A DNA stretch of 64,000 bases from the NCBI GenBank assembly GCA_963772595.1, contig CAVYXZ010000010.1, positions 143,793-207,792 on the forward strand, given 5' to 3'. The DNA comes from CAVYXZ01 sp963772595. GTDB lineage: Bacteria > Chloroflexota > Anaerolineae > Aggregatilineales > Phototrophicaceae. Each line of letters starts with the position of its first letter. Positions within the stretch are counted from its first letter, which is position 1. A program made the translations under genes and the position numbers. Below, in pieces: positions 59,222 to 64,000 of this stretch. The notes below the pieces were generated by a model. The model was given only the letters and a program-made list of their open reading frames with translations. It had not been told where the DNA came from and made no database searches.

Positions 59222-60061
59222 ATGGTGGCGCGGGATCGCGGCTACCAGCGCTGCGACCAGAGTTATGTCACCACAGATACAGTGGACGACCAGGTCGTCA
59301 CAGCACTGTCCACGTTGGAAATCCCCGTCGGCTTTCGAGAACGTGTTGAAGACGCGGTTCGACAGCGAGTAGAAAATCCTGAATCGATCCGCCGCATGGA
59401 AAAGATCGAGGCGATAGTCAAACGCATCGACTTCAGTTGGGAGCAGGGTTTCCTCTCACCAGAGGAGTATGTCGAAAAACGCCAGCAGTTACAGCGCGGA
59501 ATTGAATCGCTGCGTCCAGTGGACTACGATGATCTGATGGAGGCCGCCGACCTTCTGAGTAACTTCAATCATTACTGGCAGGAATGTGAGGTTGTGGGGG
59601 ATGTTGCACCGGCCCGGCAGCAGCTTATGGCGAAGATTATTGACCGTGTCTTTGTCTACGACAACCAGGAAAGCGACCTGGCCGCTATCGCCGAGGAAAT
59701 CACCGCCCTGGCCCGCCAGCGCTACCAGCAGCACGAATCCATGCGCCAGACCATCCGCAGCGAGTTCGACGGCGATGAGATCAGCACGCGGGTCGCTCTC
59801 TACCGCTGGTGGGAACTGGACGACGAAAAGGCCCTCAGCGACGAGATCCAGCGCCGTTTCGATCAGGAGATTCCGCTAAACAAACGCAGCGAGTGGCGCG
59901 GCTTTCTGGCCGAGCAAAAGGCCGGGCATCAGGACCTGTCCGGGCAGATCATCGCGCTGGAAACCCGCATCAACGCCATCGTCTACGACGCCTTAGATCT
60001 CACGCCGGAGGAGCGCCAGTTGATCGAGGAGACGACGAAGTATCCCTATGGGGAGGTCTAG
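59222..60061 (+). pseudogene. Chimeric ORF: serine-recombinase C-terminus joined to type IIG restriction-methylase C-terminus
   Basis: A single open frame of 279 codons. The first part (ARDRGYQRCDQSYVTTDTVD, SIRRMEKIEAIVKRIDFSWE, PVDYDDLMEAADLLSNFNHY, LMAKIIDRVFVYDNQ) is the zinc-ribbon end and coiled-coil tail of a large serine recombinase. From about 59670 the text changes to EITALARQRYQQHESMRQTI, YRWWELDDEKALSDEIQRRF and ALDLTPEERQLIEETTKYPY then GEV, the C-terminus of Eco57I-like (type IIG) methylase proteins. Neither catalytic part is present. The join lies near DNQ/ESD. It is most likely a recombination scar; a stable small fusion protein is possible since the frame is open. Confidence 0.7.
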
Positions 60062-60132
60062 GGAGGGATCATGGTGATAAGGCATTGGCCCACGATCACG
60101 ACCCTGAGCGAGATTTCAAAACAGGGAAGGCG

Positions 60133-61513
60133 CTAATCAGTCTCAGCCTGTTTCAAGGTAAACCAGAACGTCGCACCGGATCCAGGCGTGGAGTTCACGC
60201 CGATGCGCCCACCATGTGCTTCAATGACTCGGCGCGTGATGGCTAAGCCAAGTCCCGTGCTTTTTTCGCCCCCCGTCGGTTTGGCAGACAAACGGGCAAA
60301 ATCCTCGAACAAACGCTCTTGATCGTCTGCGGTCAAACCCGGCCCTTGATCTTGCACCGAAACCAGCCACTCATCACCTTCAACAGCCGCCCGCACACGG
60401 ACTTCACTGCCTGCAGGCGAATATTTCACGGCATTCGAAATCAGGTTATCCATGACCTGCCGCAGGCGCATCGGATCAGCCAGTCGCATGGCCCGCTGCA
60501 CTGGTTTCTAGAGTGACTGAACTCCCTTTGGCTTCCGCCATTCGATGGTGGTGCTGCACGATGTCATTGAGAAAATCGCCAACATCAATCGATACCTGGT
60601 CCAGGGTGAACTTCCCGGATTCAATGTGCGAAACATCGAGCAAATCATTGAGCAGACTGAGCATATACCGTGATTGCTTGTCAATTTCAGCGAAGATTTC
60701 TTGCTGCACTTCATCCGGGACCGTGAAGCCTGTGTCCATCAGCAGCGACATCGACATCTGAATATTGCCAATCGGATTGCGAAGATCATGGGCAGCCATT
60801 CCCACAAACGAGTTTTTCAGATCATTCAGACGACGCAACTCCTCATTTTTCTGCTCCAGTTCATGTTTCTGAGCGGCCAATTCAGCAACAAGTCTGGCTT
60901 TCTCCACCATCACGGACATCTGCCCGGCGATCTGTTGGAAGATGTCGATGTGAAGGCTGGCATAGGTGTTGGGTTCACGGCTGGAGAAGAACATAAAGCC
61001 TATGGGCGTGCCGTTGGCAATCAGTGGGCAGGTGAGCGAGGAGCGGATACCTTCTTCAAGAATCAATTTGGTAGACTTCGATTCAGGTTTGTTCTGGGCA
61101 TAGGCCATAAGGTCGTTGATAATGCGCGGTTGACCGGTGTTGATGATCGTGTCCAGCGTACTGCCTGCCAGTTTCGCCGAGTAGCCACGGCTCAGCCGTA
61201 ATGGTGCATACTCCGCTTTCGCCCAACGCGCCCTGACGCTTTCTCCATCTTCGTCTATCAGTGAAAATCCAATACGGTCATAGGGGATAAAGGCCTTGAA
61301 ATCTCGATAGACGCCTTCAAGGATGTCATCCAGAAACATACCCGCGTTGACCTGGGCCGTAATCTGCATAATCTTTTGAAGTTCGCGGTAGCGGATTTCC
61401 AGGTCCTGTGCGAGTTCCTGAATCGCCAGTCCAATACGTGCAATTTCATCGCCAGGGAATGCGAGTTCCTGCGCTTGCGCCGCCAAAACCTGGCTCGATT
61501 TATTTTCTGACAT
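60133..61513 (-). CDS. GAF-domain sensor histidine kinase (one frameshift)
   Basis: About 460 residues. The N-terminus MSENKSSQVLAAQAQELAFP leads to a GAF domain (FLDDILEGVYRDFKAFIPYD...GIRSSLTCPLIANGTPIGFM), a coiled coil (AAQKHELEQKNEELRRLNDL) and a HisKA domain with phospho-His in GMAAHDLRNPIGNI. After a frame change near 60505 the ATPase follows: QVMDNLISNAVKYSPAGSE, QDQGPGLTADDQERLFEDF, STGLGLAITRRVIEAHGG. No transmembrane helix is seen. ATG 61513 is preferred over TTG 61519. It is the third and last of a minus-strand signalling series. Confidence 0.9.
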
Positions 61514-61556
61514 AATCAACTTTACCCTTCTTCAATCAACACGGGTTTCACCAGGC

Positions 61557-62683
61557 TCATTCCTTCTGGCTCTCGATTGGCAGGTCGACGGTTACTGTCG
61601 TGCCAACCCCAACTTGGCTTTCGAGCTGAACCGCCCCCCCAAGCATTTGTACGGCTTGTTTGACGATTGCCAACCCCAATCCGGTACCCAACACTTCACT
61701 CACATTGGAACCGCGCTGAAAGGCACTGAACAGGCGCGGTTGATCAGTTTCCGGAATGCCAATACCCTGATCTTGAACAGTCAACCGGCAATAGTCTTCG
61801 TGATTTTCCAGGGTGACACGGACCTCGCTCCCAGGTGGCGAATACTTGATGGCATTTGTGATAAGATTGGCCGTGATTTGCCGCAGTGGACGCGGATCCA
61901 TCATGATACTGTCCGTAATATCGCCATCAAAATAGACAGTGTATGTTTCGCCATGAATTTCCTGGAACTCTTCGACGATAGACTGAATAAACGGTCCTAG
62001 ATCCAGCGGTTCCTTCCTGATGTTGAGGCTGTTGGTCTCCATCTGAGCCAGAAACAGCATATCATCCAGCATTTGTAAAAGCTGGCGCACCGACGACTCT
62101 GCGCGGCCCAAATGTTTCAGCCGAGTACTCTCATCCATACGCTCGGCATAGTTCTTTACCAGGCCAATAGACGACAGAATTGCCGTCAGCGGATTGCGAA
62201 AGTCATGAGAGAACATGGCGACAAACTTGGCCTTGAGGAGGCGCTGCTCCTGCTCCTGTTCCAGGGCTGTTTGCAACAGCACAATATCGCGCTGGTGATT
62301 GGACTTAAATAGGGCTTTCTTCTCCAAGCGAGTCTGTATGGACTGTAAGAGATCCAGACGCGCATAAGGCTTGGTGATATAGTCATCGGCACCAATGTTC
62401 ATGCCCTTGCGAATATCGGCGTCAGCAGCTCTCGCTGTTGTGAAGATAAATGGAATCGCTGCGGTAGCTTGACGTGCGCGAAGCTCCAATAACACGCCAT
62501 AGCCATCGAGGCGTGGCATCATGATATCGCAGATAATCAAATCAGGGCGTTCGCGACTGCGCCTGTTGATCCCGCTGATACCATCGACGGCGGTGACGAC
62601 TTCGTAGCCTTCGAGCGTGAGCCATTCGGCGACCTCAGCGCGCAGCGCGTCTTCGTCCTCGATCAGCCAGTATCTTCGGTCAT
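61557..62683 (-). CDS. Hybrid response regulator - histidine kinase (indels at start)
   Basis: The receiver domain comes first (LIEDEDALRAEVAEWLTLEG, then PDLIICDIMMPRLDGYGV with the phospho-Asp, and DDYITKPY with the Lys). It is joined to a HisKA domain (phospho-His in MFSHDFRNPLTAILSSIG) and an ATPase (QITANLITNAIKYSPPGSEV, QDQGIGIPETDQPRLFSAFQ, GTGLGLAIVKQAVQMLGG). GAGGAG stands nine bases before ATG 62683. The first codons need one or two base corrections (MTKILVIEDE-like) to enter the frame. It lies between two sensor kinases on the same strand and probably relays from the upstream one. Confidence 0.87.
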
Positions 62684-62703
62684 GATCTGTAGCTCCTCGA
62701 CGA

Positions 62704-64000
62704 CTAATCGGGATGCAGACTGCAAATGTGGTTCCGACACCGAGTTCGACTCTCTACGTCTATGGTACCGCCATGCAATTCAACCGATTCCTTGGCGATG
62801 ACCAGACCCAGCCAGTGCCGTGAATAGTCCCCACATTGGAAGCGCGGTGGAAGGGATCAAACAGATGCATCAGGTCCTCTTCTGGAATGCCGATCCCGTC
62901 GTCCTGCACGCGCAATACAAAGGCCTCATCCCCAAACTCCAAAGTAACTGAAATGGTTTTGTTCACAGGCGAGTACTTGATGGCATTTGACAGCAGGTTG
63001 CTGATGAGTTGCCGCAGCAGCTTTTTGTCCAGTTGGGCCCGTGGCACAGGGCTATCGCAGGTGTAAAGCAGTTGATGAGTGTTGTCGGGTAAGTCCTTGA
63101 AACTCGTTCATCAATCTCTCTACAAAATGCATCAAGGTCGACTGTTTCCGGATTGAACTCGACGCGCCGCGCCTGTAATTGTGCCAGTCTCAGCACATCG
63201 TCCATAATGTCCTTGAGGTAACCGATCTGGCCGCGAATGCTGCTTAACTTCTGCTCAATCTGCTCGTCAGTCAGTCGTCCCCGGTAACGCGCTCAAAGTC
63301 TCTGTGGCGGCATGAATTGTCGCCAGCGGCGTGCGGAATTCGTGCGAAGCCATCGAGACAAAGCGTGATTTGAGTTCGTTGAGTTCCTTTTCTTTTCGAT
63401 CGCGTCACGCAGCGATTGTTCAATTTGTTTGCGGGCGGCTATGTCATGGAACGTGCATACATAGCTGTGGCTTTGATCAAGCCAACGCTCAGTTCAGCGT
63501 CGAACACCTTCCGTCCTTGCGGCATGGCCTGGACATCGAGACGAAAAATTCGTTGACCGGCAGTAAGGCGCAGAATCTTGATCCAGTGATATTCTCTCCA
63601 GTGCCATCGACAGGAGCGATTGAGCGTCCTGCCGAAATAGTCGTCGTGATTGGCAGCTAAACATGTCGTTGAATGCGAGATTGGTCTGTTGGATTGTCAA
63701 GCCGTGTTCCAAGCAGCACGATAGCATCTGTGCTGTTGCTCAGTATTGCTTCTGCCCGCTCTTTCGACTCGGCCAGTTCAGCGGTTCGAGCGATAACGCG
63801 CTGCTCCAGTTCATTATTCAAGTTTTGCAGCGAAACTTCGGCTAATTTGCGCTCCGTAATGTCGACGTGGGCAACCACAACACGACGAGGGGCCGGTTCA
63901 GGGAAAGGGGTTATTGCAGAGCAAACCAGCGTGCTTCGGACGGGCTGTGGCAGGGATACTCCAGGATGAAATCATCCCGTGAACCATTCGCCACGGCACG
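62704..64000 (-). CDS. Multi-PAS sensor histidine kinase, partial (runs off the window, many frameshifts)
   Basis: The 5' end lies beyond 64000. A PAS domain ends VVVAHVDITERKLAEVSLQN, followed by a coiled coil (NLNNELEQRVIARTAELAES) and a second PAS starting AILSNSTDAIVLL. The HisKA text (IDDVLRLAQ-like MDDVLRLAQLQARRVEFNPE) and ATPase (RQLISNLLSNAIKYSPVNKT, QDDGIGIPEEDLMHLFDPF) follow. At least six frame changes are needed, near 63890, 63690, 63440, 63290, 63090 and 62820. The stop is placed near 62704 (TAG after VCIPD-like text) but is uncertain, because one frame runs on into the next gene. Confidence 0.75.

Noticed and set aside
62641..62760. Natural in-frame fusion of the multi-PAS kinase to the receiver-kinase hybrid
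   Set aside because: The joined frame reads across a good ribosome site and ATG; one or two indels there explain it better.

Overview
The window reads as a chromosomal segment of a Chloroflexota bacterium, probably Anaerolineae-like. This is inferred from gene content only: an alternative complex III / cytochrome oxidase supercluster, several very large LuxR-type ATPase regulators, Ser/Thr kinases fused to TPR or WD40 domains, and sugar uptake through an oligopeptide-type ABC transporter. No rRNA, complete tRNA or CRISPR array was seen. Many genes are broken by single-base indels at positions that are not obviously homopolymers. These breaks are dense at 0-11 kb, 19-29 kb and 46-64 kb and almost absent at 29.4-45.7 kb. 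Most are likely consensus errors, so I annotate the reconstructed genes across them and say where the frame moves.

Layout. (1) 1-11.3 kb: a + strand respiratory operon, actB(partial)-C-D-E-F, a small membrane protein, SCO1, coxB (fused cytochrome c), coxA (A2-type YSHP motif), coxC, a type II NADH dehydrogenase, then coxD. It specifies electron flow from NADH or quinol through ACIII to oxygen. (2) 11.5-12.7 kb: an internally deleted IS701-like element with perfect 15-bp ends. (3) 12.9-29.1 kb: signalling genes. These are a membrane Ser/Thr kinase with SH3, TPR and lectin-like parts, a MalT/LAL regulator with a small downstream gene set (secreted protein, flavin-type oxidase, alpha/beta hydrolase, GNAT), a kinase-LuxR-STAND-WD40 giant, and a secreted TPR protein. 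(4) 29.2-30.0 kb: a scar containing an antitoxin, a decapitated PIN toxin and a serine-recombinase fragment.

(5) 30.0-39.0 kb: an intact arabinan-use island made of a LacI regulator, GH51 arabinofuranosidase, a Tat-exported substrate-binding protein, two permeases and two ATPases. A LacI-type palindrome lies at lacI and a near copy lies after the last transporter gene. (6) 39.2-42.6 kb: an IS3 remnant, an HD-domain protein, an AadE-like nucleotidyltransferase, a GT39-type membrane protein and a decayed membrane-protein copy. (7) 42.7-46.9 kb: a LiaFSR-like envelope-stress module. Two LiaF-like membrane proteins are divergent from a HisKA_3 kinase and NarL-type regulator, followed by a pseudo-receiver with Glu in place of the phospho-Asp. 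The same 18-bp inverted repeat occurs at both ends of the kinase/regulator pair.

(8) 46.9-54 kb: small membrane proteins, a TAP-like hydrolase, a beta-propeller-like secreted protein, a double-GNAT pseudogene, a di-heme DUF1111-type cytochrome and a secreted protein. (9) 54.2-60.1 kb: an NB-ARC/LuxR regulator, then a degenerate mobile region with a DUF927-like helicase, 17-bp repeats and a chimeric ORF that joins a serine-recombinase C-terminus to a type IIG methylase C-terminus. (10) 60.1-64 kb: three tandem minus-strand sensor kinases or hybrid regulators; the last runs off the window.
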